The notes under the pieces are model-generated. The model made no database searches. It was not told where the DNA came from and saw nothing but the letters and a program-made list of their open reading frames with translations. This document shows, in pieces, positions 29,901 through 43,500 of a stretch of DNA of 64,000 nt (positions are counted from its first letter, which is position 1; the number at the start of each line of letters is the position of its first letter). This DNA is from Siphonodentalium dalli (Eukaryota; Mollusca; Scaphopoda; Gadilida; Siphonodentaliidae), in assembly GCA_032622095.1 (NCBI GenBank), contig CP136066.1:232752961-232816960 (forward strand), given 5' to 3'. Both the position numbers and the translations under genes were made by a program.

Positions 29901-32900
29901 AGGGTTTTACCATATTTTACCAGTGTGTTTTACCATGGTTTATCAGAGTGTTTTACCTTGGTTTACCAGAGGGTTTGACCATGGTTTACCAGAGTGTTTT
30001 ATGATGGTTTACCTGAGGGTTTTACCGTGGTTTACCAGAGTATTTTACCATGGTTTACAATAGTGTTTTACCATGGTTTATCAGCGTGTTTTACCATGGT
30101 TTACCAGAGTGTTTTACCATGGTTTACCTGAGTGTTTTACCATGGTTTACCTGAGGGTTTTACCATGGTTTACCTGAGGGTTTTACCGTGGTTTACCAGA
30201 GTGTTTTACCGTGGTTTACCAGAGTGTTTTACTTTGGTTTATCAGAATATTTTACCAAGGTTTACCGGAGGGTTTTATTATGGTTTACAATAGGGTTTTA
30301 CCGTGGTTTACCAGACTGTTTTACCATGGTTTATCATAGTTTTTACCATGTTTTATCAGATTGTTTTACCATGGTTTACCAGAGTGATTTACCATGGTTT
30401 GCCAGAGAGTTTTACCATGGTTTACCAGAGTTTTTACCATGGTTTACCAGAGTGTTTGACCATGGTCTACCAGAGTGTTTTACCATGGTTTACCAGAATA
30501 TTTTACCATGGTTTACCAGAGTGTTTTACCGTGGTTTACCAGAGGGTTTTATCATGGTTTACCATATTGTTTTACCATGGTTTACCAGAGTGTTTTACCG
30601 TGGTTTACCAGAGGGTTTTACCGTGGTTTACCAGAGTGTTTTATCATGGTTTACCAGAGTGTTTTACCGTGGTTTACCAGAGTGTTTTACCGTGGTTTAC
30701 CAGAGTGTTTTACCATGGTTTACCAGAGTGTTTTGCCGTGGTTTACCAGAGTGTTTTCCCTGGTTTAACAGAGTGTTTTGCCGTGGTTTATCGGAGGGTT
30801 TTACCATGGTTTACCAGAGTATTTTACCATGGTTTACCATAGTGATTTACCATGGTTTACCAGTGTGTTTTACCATGGTTTACCAGAGTGTTTTACCATC
30901 GTTTACCAGAGTGTTTTACCGTGGTTTACCAGAGTGTTTTACTTTGGTTTACCAGAATATTTTACCAAGGTTTACCGGAGGGTTTTATTATGGTTTACAA
31001 TAGGGTTTTACCGTGGTTTACCAGACTGTTTTACCATGGTTTATCATAGTTTTTACCATGTTTTATCAGATTGTTTTACCATGGTTTACCAGAGTGATTT
31101 ACCATGGTTTGCCAGAGAGTTTTACCATGGTTTACCAGAGTTTTTACCATGGTTTACCAGAGTGTTTGACCATGGTCTACCAGAGTGTTTTACCATGGTT
31201 TACCAGAATATTTTACCATGGTTTACCAGAGTGTTTTACCGTGGTTTACCAGAGGGTTTTATCATGGTTTACCATATTGTTTAACCATGGTTTACCAGAG
31301 TGTTTTACCGTGGTTTACCAGAGTGTTTTATCATGGTTTACCAGAGTGTTTTACCGTGGTTTACCAGAGTGTTTTACCGTGGTTTACCAGAGTGTTTTAC
31401 CATGGTTTACCAGAGTGTTTTGCCGTGGTTTACCAGAGTGTTTTCCCTGGTTTAACAGAGTGTTTTGCCGTGGTTTATCGGAGGGTTTTACCATGGTTTA
31501 CCAGAGTATTTTACCATGGTTTACCATATTGATTTACCATGGTTTACCAGTGTGTTTTACCATGGTTTATCAGCGTGTTTTACCATGGTTTACCAGAGTG
31601 TTTTACCATGGTTTACCTGAGTGTTTTACCATGGTTTACCTGAGGGTTTTACCATGGTTTACCTGAGGGTTTTACCGTGGTTTACCAGAGTGTTTTACCG
31701 TGGTTTACCAGAGTGTTTTACTTTGGTTTACCAGAATATTTTACCAAGGTTTACCGGAGGGTTTTATTATGGTTTACAATAGGGTTTTACCGTGGTTTAC
31801 CAGACTGTTTTACCATGGTTTATCATAGTTTTTACCATGTTTTATCAGATTGTTTTACCATGGTTTACCAGAGTGATTTACCATGGTTTGCCAGAGAGTT
31901 TTACCATGGTTTACCAGAGTTTTTACCATGGTTTACCAGAGTGTTTGACCATGGTCTACCAGAGTGTTTTACCATGGTTTACCAGAATATTTTACCATGG
32001 TTTACCAGAGTGTTTTACCGTGGTTTACCAGAGGGTTTTATCATGGTTTACCATATTGTTTAACCATGGTTTACCAGAGTGTTTTACCGTGGTTTACCAG
32101 AGTGTTTTACCGTGGTTTACCAGAGTGTTTTACCATGGTTTACCAGAGTGTTTTGCCGTGGTTTACCAGAGTGTTTTCCCTGGTTTAACAGAGTGTTTTG
32201 CCGTGGTTTATCGGAGGGTTTTACCATGGTTTACCAGAGTATTTTACCATGGTTTACCATATTGATTTACCATGGTTTACCAGTGTGTTTTACCATGGTT
32301 TACCAGAGTGTTTTACCATCGTTTACCAGAGTGATTTACCACGGTTTACCAGAGTGTTTTACCATGGTTTACCATTGTGATTTACCATGGTTTACCAGTT
32401 TGTTTTACCATGGTTTACCATAGTGATTTACCATGGTTTACCAGTGTGTTTTACCATGGTTTACCAGAATATTTTACCATGGTTTACCAGAGGGTTTTAC
32501 CATGGTTTACCAGAGGGTTTTACCGTGGTTTACAATAACGTTTTACCATGGTTTACCGAGTGTTTTACCATGGTTTACCAGAGTGTTTTACCCTGGTTTA
32601 CCGGAGTGTTTTACCATGGTTTACCAGAGTGTTTTATCGTGGTTTATCAGAGTGTTTTACCACAGTTTACCAGAGTGTTTTACCGTGGTTTACCGGAGGG
32701 TTTTACCATATTTTACCAGTGTGTTTTACCATGGTTTATCAGAGTGTTTTACCTTGGTTTACCAGAGGGTTTGACCATGGTTTACCAGAGTGTTTTATGA
32801 TGGTTTACCTGAGGGTTTTACCGTGGTTTACCAGAGTATTTTACCATGGTTTACCATAGTGTTTTACCATGGTTTATCAGCGTGTTTTACCATGGTTTAC

Positions 32901-35900
32901 CAGAGTGTTTTACCATGGTTTACCTGAGTGTTTTACCATGGTTTACCTGAGGGTTTTACCATGGTTTACCTGAGGGTTTTACCGTGGTTTACCAGAGTGT
33001 TTTACCGTGGTTTACCAGAGTGTTTTACTTTGGTTTATCAGAATATTTTACCAAGGTTTACCGGAGGGTTTTATTATGGTTTACAATAGGGTTTTACCGT
33101 GGTTTACCAGACTGTTTTACCATGGTTTATCATAGTTTTTACCATGTTTTATCAGATTGTTTTACCATGGTTTACCAGAGTGATTTACCATGGTTTGCCA
33201 GAGAGTTTTACCATGGTTTACCAGAGTTTTTACCATGGTTTACCAGAGTGTTTGACCATGGTCTACCAGAGTGTTTTACCATGGTTTACCAGAATATTTT
33301 ACCATGGTTTACCAGAGTGTTTTACCGTGGTTTACCAGAGGGTTTTATCATGGTTTACCATATTGTTTTACCATGGTTTACCAGAGTGTTTTACCGTGGT
33401 TTACCAGAGGGTTTTACCGTGGTTTACCAGAGTGTTTTATCATGGTTTACCAGAGTGTTTTACCGTGGTTTACCAGAGTGTTTTACCGTGGTTTACCAGA
33501 GTGTTTTACCATGGTTTACCAGAGTGTTTTGCCGTGGTTTACCAGAGTGTTTTCCCTGGTTTAACAGAGTGTTTTGCCGTGGTTTATCGGAGGGTTTTAC
33601 CATGGTTTACCAGAGTATTTTACCATGGTTTACCATAGTGATTTACCATGGTTTACCAGTGTGTTTTACCATGGTTTACCAGAGTGTTTTACCATCGTTT
33701 ACCAGAGTGTTTTACCGTGGTTTACCAGAGTGTTTTACTTTGGTTTACCAGAATATTTTACCAAGGTTTACCGGAGGGTTTTATTATGGTTTACAATAGG
33801 GTTTTACCGTGGTTTACCAGACTGTTTTACCATGGTTTATCATAGTTTTTACCATGTTTTATCAGATTGTTTTACCATGGTTTACCAGAGTGATTTACCA
33901 TGGTTTGCCAGAGAGTTTTACCATGGTTTACCAGAGTTTTTACCATGGTTTACCAGAGTGTTTGACCATGGTCTACCAGAGTGTTTTACCCTGGTTTACC
34001 GGAGTGTTTTACCATGGTTTACCAGAGTGTTTTATCGTGGTTTATCAGAGTGTTTTACCACAGTTTACCAGAGTGTTTTACCGTGGTTTACCGGAGGGTT
34101 TTACCATATTTTACCAGTGTGTTTTACCATGGTTTATCAGAGTGTTTTACCTTGGTTTACCAGAGGGTTTGACCATGGTTTACCAGAGTGTTTTATGATG
34201 GTTTACCTGAGGGTTTTACCGTGGTTTACCAGAGTATTTTACCATGGTTTACCATAGTGTTTTACCATGGTTTATCAGCGTGTTTTACCATGGTTTACCA
34301 GAGTGTTTTACCATGGTTTACCTGAGTGTTTTACCATGGTTTACCTGAGGGTTTTACCATGGTTTACCTGAGGGTTTTACCGTGGTTTACCAGAGTGTTT
34401 TACCGTGGTTTACCAGAGTGTTTTACTTTGGTTTATCAGAATATTTTACCAAGGTTTACCGGAGGGTTTTATTATGGTTTACAATAGGGTTTTACCGTGG
34501 TTTACCAGACTGTTTTACCATGGTTTATCATAGTTTTTACCATGTTTTATCAGATTGTTTTACCATGGTTTACCAGAGTGATTTACCATGGTTTGCCAGA
34601 GAGTTTTACCATGGTTTACCAGAGTTTTTACCATGGTTTACCAGAGTGTTTGACCATGGTCTACCAGAGTGTTTTACCATGGTTTACCAGAATATTTTAC
34701 CATGGTTTACCAGAGTGTTTTACCGTGGTTTACCAGAGGGTTTTATCATGGTTTACCATATTGTTTTACCATGGTTTACCAGAGTGTTTTACCGTGGTTT
34801 ACCAGAGGGTTTTACCGTGGTTTACCAGAGTGTTTTATCATGGTTTACCAGAGTGTTTTACCGTGGTTTACCAGAGTGTTTTACCGTGGTTTACCAGAGT
34901 GTTTTACCATGGTTTACCAGAGTGTTTTGCCGTGGTTTACCAGAGTGTTTTCCCTGGTTTAACAGAGTGTTTTGCCGTGGTTTATCGGAGGGTTTTACCA
35001 TGGTTTACCAGAGTATTTTACCATGGTTTACCATAGTGATTTACCATGGTTTACCATTGTGTTTTACCATGGTTTACCAGAGTGTTTTACCATCGTTTAC
35101 CAGAGTGTTTTACCGTGGTTTACCAGAGTGTTTTACTTTGGTTTACCAGAATATTTTACCAAGGTTTACCGGAGGGTTTTATTATGGTTTACAATAGGGT
35201 TTTACCGTGGTTTACCAGACTGTTTTACCATGGTTTATCATAGTTTTTACCATGTTTTATCAGATTGTTTTACCATGGTTTACCAGAGTGATTTACCATG
35301 GTTTGCCAGAGAGTTTTACCATGGTTTACCAGAGTTTTTACCATGGTTTACCAGAGTGTTTGACCATGGTCTACCAGAGTGTTTTACCATGGTTTACCAG
35401 AATATTTTACCATGGTTTACCAGAGTGTTTTACCGTGGTTTACCAGAGGGTTTTATCATGGTTTACCATATTGTTTAACCATGGTTTACCAGAGTGTTTT
35501 AGCGTGGTTTACCAGAGTGTTTTATCATGGTTTACCAGAGTGTTTTACCGTGGTTTACCAGAGTGTTTTACCGTGGTTTACCAGAGTGTTTTACCATGGT
35601 TTACCAGAGTGTTTTGCCGTGGTTTACCAGAGTGTTTTCCCTGGTTTAACAGAGTGTTTTGCCGTGGTTTATCGGAGGGTTTTACCATGGTTTACCAGAG
35701 TATTTTACCATGGTTTACCATATTGATTTACCATGGTTTACCAGTGTGTTTTACCATGGTTTACCAGAGTGTTTTACCATCGTTTACCAGAGTGATTTAC
35801 CACGGTTTACCAGAGTGTTTTACCATGGTTTACCATTGTGATTTACCATGGTTTACCAGTTTGTTTTACCATGGTTTACCATAGTGATTTACCATGGTTT

Positions 35901-36560
35901 ACCAGTGTGTTTTACCATGGTTTACCAGAATATTTTACCATGGTTTACCAGAGGGTTTTACCATGGTTTACCAGAGGGTTTTACCGTGGTTTACAATAAC
36001 GTTTTACCATGGTTTACCGAGTGTTTTACCATGGTTTACCAGAGTGTTTTACCCTGGCTTACCGGAGTGTTTTACCATGGTTTACCAGAGTGTTTTATCG
36101 TGGTTTATCAGAGTGTTTTACCACAGTTTACCAGAGTGTTTTACCGTGGTTTACCGGAGGGTTTTACCATATTTTACCAGTGTGTTTTACCATGGTTTAT
36201 CAGAGTGTTTTACCTTGGTTTACCAGAGGGTTTGACCATGGTTTACCAGAGTGTTTTATGATGGTTTACCTGAGGGTTTTACCGTGGTTTACCAGAGTAT
36301 TTTACCATGGTTTACCATAGTGTTTTACCATGGTTTATCAGCGTGTTTTACCATGGTTTACCAGAGTGTTTTACCATGGTTTACCTGAGTGTTTTACCAT
36401 GGTTTACCTGAGGGTTTTACCATGGTTTACCTGAGGGTTTTACCGTGGTTTACCAGAGTGTTTTACCGTGGTTTACCAGAGTGTTTTACTTTGGTTTATC
36501 AGAATATTTTACCAAGGTTTATCGGAGGGTTTTATTATGGTTTACAATAGGGTTTTACCG
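23966..36560 (+). repeat. Higher-order modules inside the minisatellite (about 0.7, 1.35, 1.9 and 2.9 kb spacing)
   Basis: A distinctive run of variants (TTTATTATGG then TTTACAATAGG, preceded by ATATTTTACCAAGG) recurs about eleven times, near 24055, 25999, 28921, 30275, 30985, 31765, 33070, 33790, 34470, 35180 and 36533. Flanking variant monomers follow in the same order, so blocks of about 0.7-2.9 kb were duplicated in tandem. The spacing differences are the result of block-sized gains and losses. Confidence 0.8.
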
Positions 36561-37590
36561 TGGTTTACCAGACTGTTTTACCATGGTTTATCATAGTTTT
36601 TACCATGTTTTATCAGATTGTTTTACCATGGTTTACCAGAGTGATTTACCATGGTTTGCCAGAGAGTTTTACCATGGTTTACCAGAGTTTTTACCATGGT
36701 TTACCAGAGTGTTTGACCATGGTCTACCAGAGTGTTTTACCATGGTTTACCAGAATATTTTACCATGGTTTACCAGAGTGTTTTACCGTGGTTTACCAGA
36801 GGGTTTTATCATGGTTTACCATATTGTTTTACCATGGTTTACCAGAGTGTTTTACCGTGGTTTACCAGAGGGTTTTACCGTGGTTTACCAGAGTGTTTTA
36901 TCATGGTTTACCAGAGTGTTTTACCGTGGTTTACCAGAGTGTTTTACCGTGGTTTACCAGAGTGTTTTACCATGGTTTACCAGAGTGTTTTGCCGTGGTT
37001 TACCAGAGTGTTTTCCCTGGTTTAACAGAGTGTTTTGCCGTGGTTTATCGGAGGGTTTTACCATGGTTTACCAGAGTATTTTACCATGGTTTACCATAGT
37101 GATTTACCATGGTTTACCAGTGTGTTTTACCATGGTTTACCAGAGTGTTTTACCATCGTTTACCAGAGTGATTTACCACGGTTTACCAGAGTGTTTTACC
37201 ATGGTTTACCATTGTGATTTACCATGGTTTACCAGTTTGTTTTACCATGGTTTACCATATTGATTTACCATGGTTTACCAGTGTGTTTTACCATGGTTTA
37301 CCAGAGTGTTTTACCATCGTTTACCAGAGTGTTTTACCGTGGTTTACCAGAGTGTTTTACCATGGTTTACCAGAGGGTTTTACCATGGTTTACCAGAGTG
37401 TTTTATCATGGTTTACCAGAGGGTTTTATCATGGTTTACCAGAGGGTTTTATCACGGTTTACCAGAGTGTTTTACCATTGTTTACCAGTGTGTTTTACCA
37501 TGGTTTACCAGAGTGCTTTACCATGGTTTACCAGAGGGATTTACCACGGTTTATCAGAGTGTTTACCACGGTTCAACATAGTGTTTTACC

Positions 37591-40500
37591 ATGGTCTACC
37601 AGAGTGTTCTACCATGGTTTAACAGAGAGTTTTACCATGCTTTAACAAAGTATTTTGCCTTGGTTTACCAGAGTGTTTTACCCTGGTTTAACAAAGTGTT
37701 TTCCCCTGGTTTAACAAAGTGTTTTACCATGGTTTACCAGAGTGTTTTATCCTGGTTTACCAGAGTATTTTTCCCTGGTTTACTAGAGTGTTTTACCATG
37801 GTTTACCAGAGTATTTTACCAAGGTTTACCAGAGTGTTTTACCATGGTTTACCAGTGTTTTACCATTGTTTACCAGAGTGTTTTACCAGAGTGTTTTACC
37901 ATGGTTTACCGGAGTGTTTGACCATGGTTTACCAGAGTGTTTACCATGGTTTACCAAAGTGTTTTACCAAGGTTTATCAGAGCGTTTTACCATGGTTTAC
38001 CAGAGTATTTTACCAGAGTGTTTTACCATGGTTTACCGGAGTGTTTTACCGTGGTTTACCAGAGTGTTTTACCAACTTTTACCAGAGTGTTTTACCATGG
38101 TTTACCAGAGTTTTTTTCCATGGTTTACCGGAGTGTTTTACCAACTTTTACCAGAGTGTTTTACCATGGTTTACCAGAGTTTTTTACCGTGGTTTACCAG
38201 CGTGTTTTATCATGGTTTACCAGAGTGTTTTACCGTGGTTTACCAGAGTGTTTTACCATGGTTTACCAGAGTGTTTTACCGTGGTTTACCAGAGGGTGTT
38301 ACCATGGTTTACCATAGTGTTTTACCATGGTTTACCAGAGTGTTTTACCGTGGTTTACCATAGTATTTTACCATGGTTTACCAGAGTGTCTTACCATGTT
38401 TTATCAGAGTGTTTTACCATGGTTTACCAGAGTGTTTTACCATGGTTTACCAGAGGGTTTTATCATGGTTTACCAGAGTGTCTTACCATGTTTTATCAGA
38501 TGTTTTACCATGGTTTACCAGAGTGTTTTATCATGGTTTATCAGAATGTTTTACCATGGTTTACCGGACGGTTTTACCATGGTTTACCAGAGTGTTTTAC
38601 CACGGTTTACCAGAGTGTTTTACCATGTTTTATCAGAGTGTTTTACCATGGTTTACCAGAGGGTTTTACCATGGTTTACCAGAGGGTTTTATCATGGTTT
38701 ACCAGAGTGTCTTACCAAGTTTTATCAGAGTGTTTTACCATGGTTTACCAGAGTGTTTTATCATGGTTTATCAGAGTGTTTTACCATGTTTTACCAGAGT
38801 GTTTTATCATGGTTTACCAGAGGGTTTTATCATGGTTTATCAGAGTGTTTTACCATGGTTTACCAGAGTGTTTTACCATGGTTTACCAGAGGGTTTTATC
38901 ATGGTTTACCAGAGTGTCTTACCATGTTTTATCAGAGTGTTTTACCATGGTTTACCAGAGTGTTTTATCATGGTTTATCAGAGTGTTTTACCATGTTTTA
39001 CCAGAGTGTTTTATCATGGTTTACCAGAGGGTTTTATCATGGTTTATCAGAGTGTTTTACCATGGTTTACCAGAGTGTTTTATCATGGTTTATCAGAGTG
39101 TCTTACCATGTTTTACCAGAGTGTTTTATCATGGTTTACCAGAGGGTTTTATCATGGTTTATCAGAGTGTTTTATCATGGTTTACCAGAGTGTTTTATCT
39201 TGGTTTACCAGCGTTTGTTACCATGGTTTACCAGTGTTTTACCATCGTTTACCGGAGTGTTTTACCATGGTTTACCAGAATGTTTACCACGGTTTACCAG
39301 AGTGATGTACCATGGTTTACCAGAGTGTTTTACTTTGGTTTACCAGAATATTTTACCATGGTTTACCAGAGAGTTTTACCACGGTTTACCAGAGTGTCTT
39401 ACCATGTTTTATCAGAGTGTTTTACCATGGTTTACCTGAGTGTTTTACCATGGTTTACCAGAGGGTTTTATCATGGTTTACCAGAGTGTCTTACCATGTT
39501 TTATCAGATGTTTTACCATGGTTTACCAGAGTGTTTTATCATGGTTTATCAGAATGTTTTACCATGGTTTACCGGACGGTTTTACCATGGTTTACCAGAG
39601 TGTTTTACCACGGTTTACCAGAGTGTTTTACCATGTTTTATCAGAGTGTTTTACCATGGTTTACCAGAGGGTTTTACCATGGTTTACCAGAGGGTTTTAT
39701 CATGGTTTACCAGAGTGTCTTACCAAGTTTTATCAGAGTGTTTTACCATGGTTTACCAGAGTGTTTTATCATGGTTTATCAGAGTGTTTTACCATGTTTT
39801 ACCAGAGTGTTTTATCATGGTTTACCAGAGGGTTTTATCATGGTTTATCAGAGTGTTTTACCATGGTTTACCAGAGTGTTTTACCATGGTTTACCAGAGG
39901 GTTTTATCATGGTTTACCAGAGTGTCTTACCATGTTTTATCAGAGTGTTTTACCATGGTTTACCAGAGTGTTTTATCATGGTTTATCAGAGTGTTTTACC
40001 ATGTTTTACCAGAGTGTTTTATCATGGTTTACCAGAGGGTTTTATCATGGTTTATCAGAGTGTTTTACCATGGTTTACCAGAGTGTTTTATCATGGTTTA
40101 TCAGAGTGTCTTACCATGTTTTACCAGAGTGTTTTATCATGGTTTACCAGAGGGTTTTATCATGGTTTATCAGAGTGTTTTACCATGGTTTACCAGAGTG
40201 TATTATCTTGGTTTACCAGCGTTTGTTACCATGGTTTACCAGTGTTTTACCATCGTTTACCGGAGTGTTTTACCATGGTTCACCAGAATGTTTACCACGG
40301 TTTACCAGAGTGATGTACCATGGTTTACCAGAGTGTTTTACTTTGGTTTACCAGAATATTTTACCATGGTTTACCAGAGAGTTTTACCATGGTTTACCAG
40401 AGGGTTTTACCATGGTTTACCTGAGTGTTTTACCATGGTTTACCTGAGTGTTTTACCATGGTTACCAGAGTGTTTTACCATGGTTTACCAGAGTGTTTTA

Positions 40501-43500
40501 CCATGGTTTACCAGAATATTTTACCATGGTTTACCAGAGGGTTTTACCATGGTTTACCAGAGGGTTTTTACCGTGGTTTACAATAACGTTTTACCATGGT
40601 TTACCGAGTGTTTTACCATGGTTTACCAGAGTGTTTTACCCTGGTTTACCGGAGTGTTTTACCATGGTTTACCAGAGTGTTTTATCGTGGTTTATCAGAG
40701 TGTTTTACCACGGTTTACCAGAGTGTTTTACCGTGGTTTACCGGAGTGTTTTACCATATTTTACCAGTGTGTTTTACCATGGTTTATCAGAGTGTTTTAC
40801 CTTCGTTTACCAGAGGGTTTGACCATGGTTTATCAGAGTGTTTTATGATGGCTTACCAGAGTGTTCTACCATGGTTTACCAGAGTATTTTACCATGGTTT
40901 AACAAAGTTTGTTATCATGGTTTACCAGAGTGTTTTTCCCTGGTTTAACAGAGCGTTATACCGTTGTTTACCTGATGGTTTTACCATGGTTTACCAGAAT
41001 GTTTTACCAAGGTTTACCAGAGTGTTTTACCGTGGTTACCAGAGTTTTTTACCATGTTTTACCAGAGTGTTTTACCATGGTTTACCAGAGGGTTTTATCA
41101 GGTTTACCAGCGTTTGTTACCATGGTTTACCAGTGTTTTACCATCGTTACCAGAGTGTTTTACCATGGTTTACCATAGTGTTTTACCATGGTTTATCAGA
41201 GTTTTTTACCATGGTTTGCCAGAGGGTTTTACCATCGTTTTCCAGAATGTTTTACCATGGTTTTCCAGAATGTTTTACCTTGGTTTACCAGAGGGTTTTA
41301 CCATGGTTTACCAAAGTGTTTTACCATGGTTTGCCAGAGGGTTTTACCATGGTTTTCCAGAATGTTTTACCATGGTTTACCAGAGGGTTTTACCATGGTT
41401 TACCAGAGTGTTTTACCATGGTTTGCCAGAGGGTTTTACCATGGTTTTCCAGAATGTTTTACCATGGTTTACCAGAGTGTTTTACCATGGTTTACCAGAA
41501 TATTTTACCTTGGTTTACCAGAGGGTTTTACCATGGTTTACCAGAGTGTTTACCATGGTTCAACAGTGTTTTACTGTGGTTTACCAGAGGGTTTTACCAT
41601 GGTCTACCAGAGTTTTTACCATGGTTTACCAGAATATTTTACCATGGTTTACCAGAGGGTTTTACCGTGGTCTACCAGAGTGTTTACCATGGTTTACCAG
41701 AGTGTTTTACCATGGTTTACCAGAGTGTTTTACCGTGGTTTACCAGAACGTTTTACCATGGTTTACCAGAGTGTCTTACCATGGTTTACCAGAGTGTCTT
41801 ACCGTGGTTTACCAGAGTGTTTTACCATGGTTTACCAGAGTGTTTTATCATGGTTTACCGAGTGTTTTACCATGGTTTACCAGAGGGTTTTACCATGGTT
41901 TACCAGAGTGTTTACCATGGTTCAACAGGGTGTTTTACCATGGTTTACCAGAGTGTTTTACCATGGTTTACCAGAGTGTTTTCCCATGGTTTTCCAGAGT
42001 GTTTTATCATGGTTTACCGAGTGTTTTACCATGGTTTACCAGAGGGTTTTACCATGGTTTACCAGAGTGTTTACCATGGTTCAACAGGGTGTTTTACCAT
42101 GGTATACCAGAGTGTTTTACCGTTGTTTACCAGAGTATTTTACCAAGGTTTACCGGAGGGTTTTACCATGGTTTACCAGAGTGTTTTACCATAGTGTTTT
42201 GCCGTGGTTTATCGGAGGGTTTTACCATGGTTTACCAGAGTATTTTACCATGGTTTACCATAGTGATTTACCATGGTTTACCAGTGTGTTTTACCATGGT
42301 TTACCAGAGTGTTTTACCATCGTTTACCAGAGTGATTTACCACGGTTTACCAGAGTGTTTTTACCATGGTTTACCATAGTGATTTACCATGGTTTACCAG
42401 TTTGTTTTACCATGGTTTACCATAGTGATTTACCATGGTTTACCAGTGTGTTTTACCATGGTTTACCTGAGTGTTTTACCATCGTTTACCAGAGTGTTTT
42501 ACCATGGTTTACCAGAGAGTGTTTTTACCATGGTTTACCAGAGGGTTTTACCATGGTTTACCAGAGTGTTTTATCATGGTTTACCAGGGTTTACCATGGT
42601 TTACCAGAGGGTTTTATCACGGTTTACCAGAGTGTTTTACCATTGTTTACCAGTGTGTTTTACCATGGTTTACCAGAGTGCTTTACCATGGTTTACCAGA
42701 GGGATTTATCACGGTTTATCAGAATGTTTACCACGGTTCAACATAGTGTTTTACCATGGTCTACCAGAGTGTTCTACCATGGTTTAACAGAGAGTTTTAC
42801 CATGCTTTAACAAAGTATTTTGCCTTGGTTTACCAGAGTGTTTTACCCTGGTTTAACAAAGTGTTTTCCCCTGGTTTAACAAAGTGTTTTACCATGGTTT
42901 ACCAGAGTGTTTTATCCTGGTTTACCCAGAGTATTTTTTCCCTGGTTTAGTAGAGTGTTTTACCATGGTTTACCAGAGTATTTCACCAAGGTTTACCAGA
43001 GTGTTTTACCATAGTTTACCAGTGTTTTACCATTGTTTACCAGAGTGTTTTACCAGAGTGTTTTACCATGGTTTACCGGAGTGTTTGACCATGGTTTACC
43101 AGAGTGTTTACCATGGTTTACCAAAGTGTTTTACCAAGGTTTATCAGAGCGTTTTACCATGGTTTACCAGAGTGTTTTACCAGAGTGTTTTACCATGGTT
43201 TACCGGAGTGTTTTACCGTGGTTTACTAGAGTGTTTTACCAACTTTAGGTTACCAGAGTGTTTTACCAGGTTACCAGAGTTTTTTACCATGGTTTACTGG
43301 AGTGTTTTACCAACTTTTACCAGAGTGTTTTACCATGGTTTACCAGAGTTTTTTACCGTGGTTTACCAGCGTGTTTTACCATGGTTTACCAGAGTGTTTT
43401 ACCATGGTTTACCAGAGGGTGTTACCATGGTTTACCAGAGTGTTTTACCGTGGTTTACCATAGTATTTTACCATGGTTTACCAGAGTGTTTTACCACGGT

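Noticed and set aside
37591-40848. 1,085-codon open frame and many others of 200-850 codons in the minisatellite, resembling repeat proteins
   Set aside because: The stop-free monomer gives the same peptide in all frames, several overlapping long frames coexist, and stops and indels accumulate freely. This is a property of the repeat.
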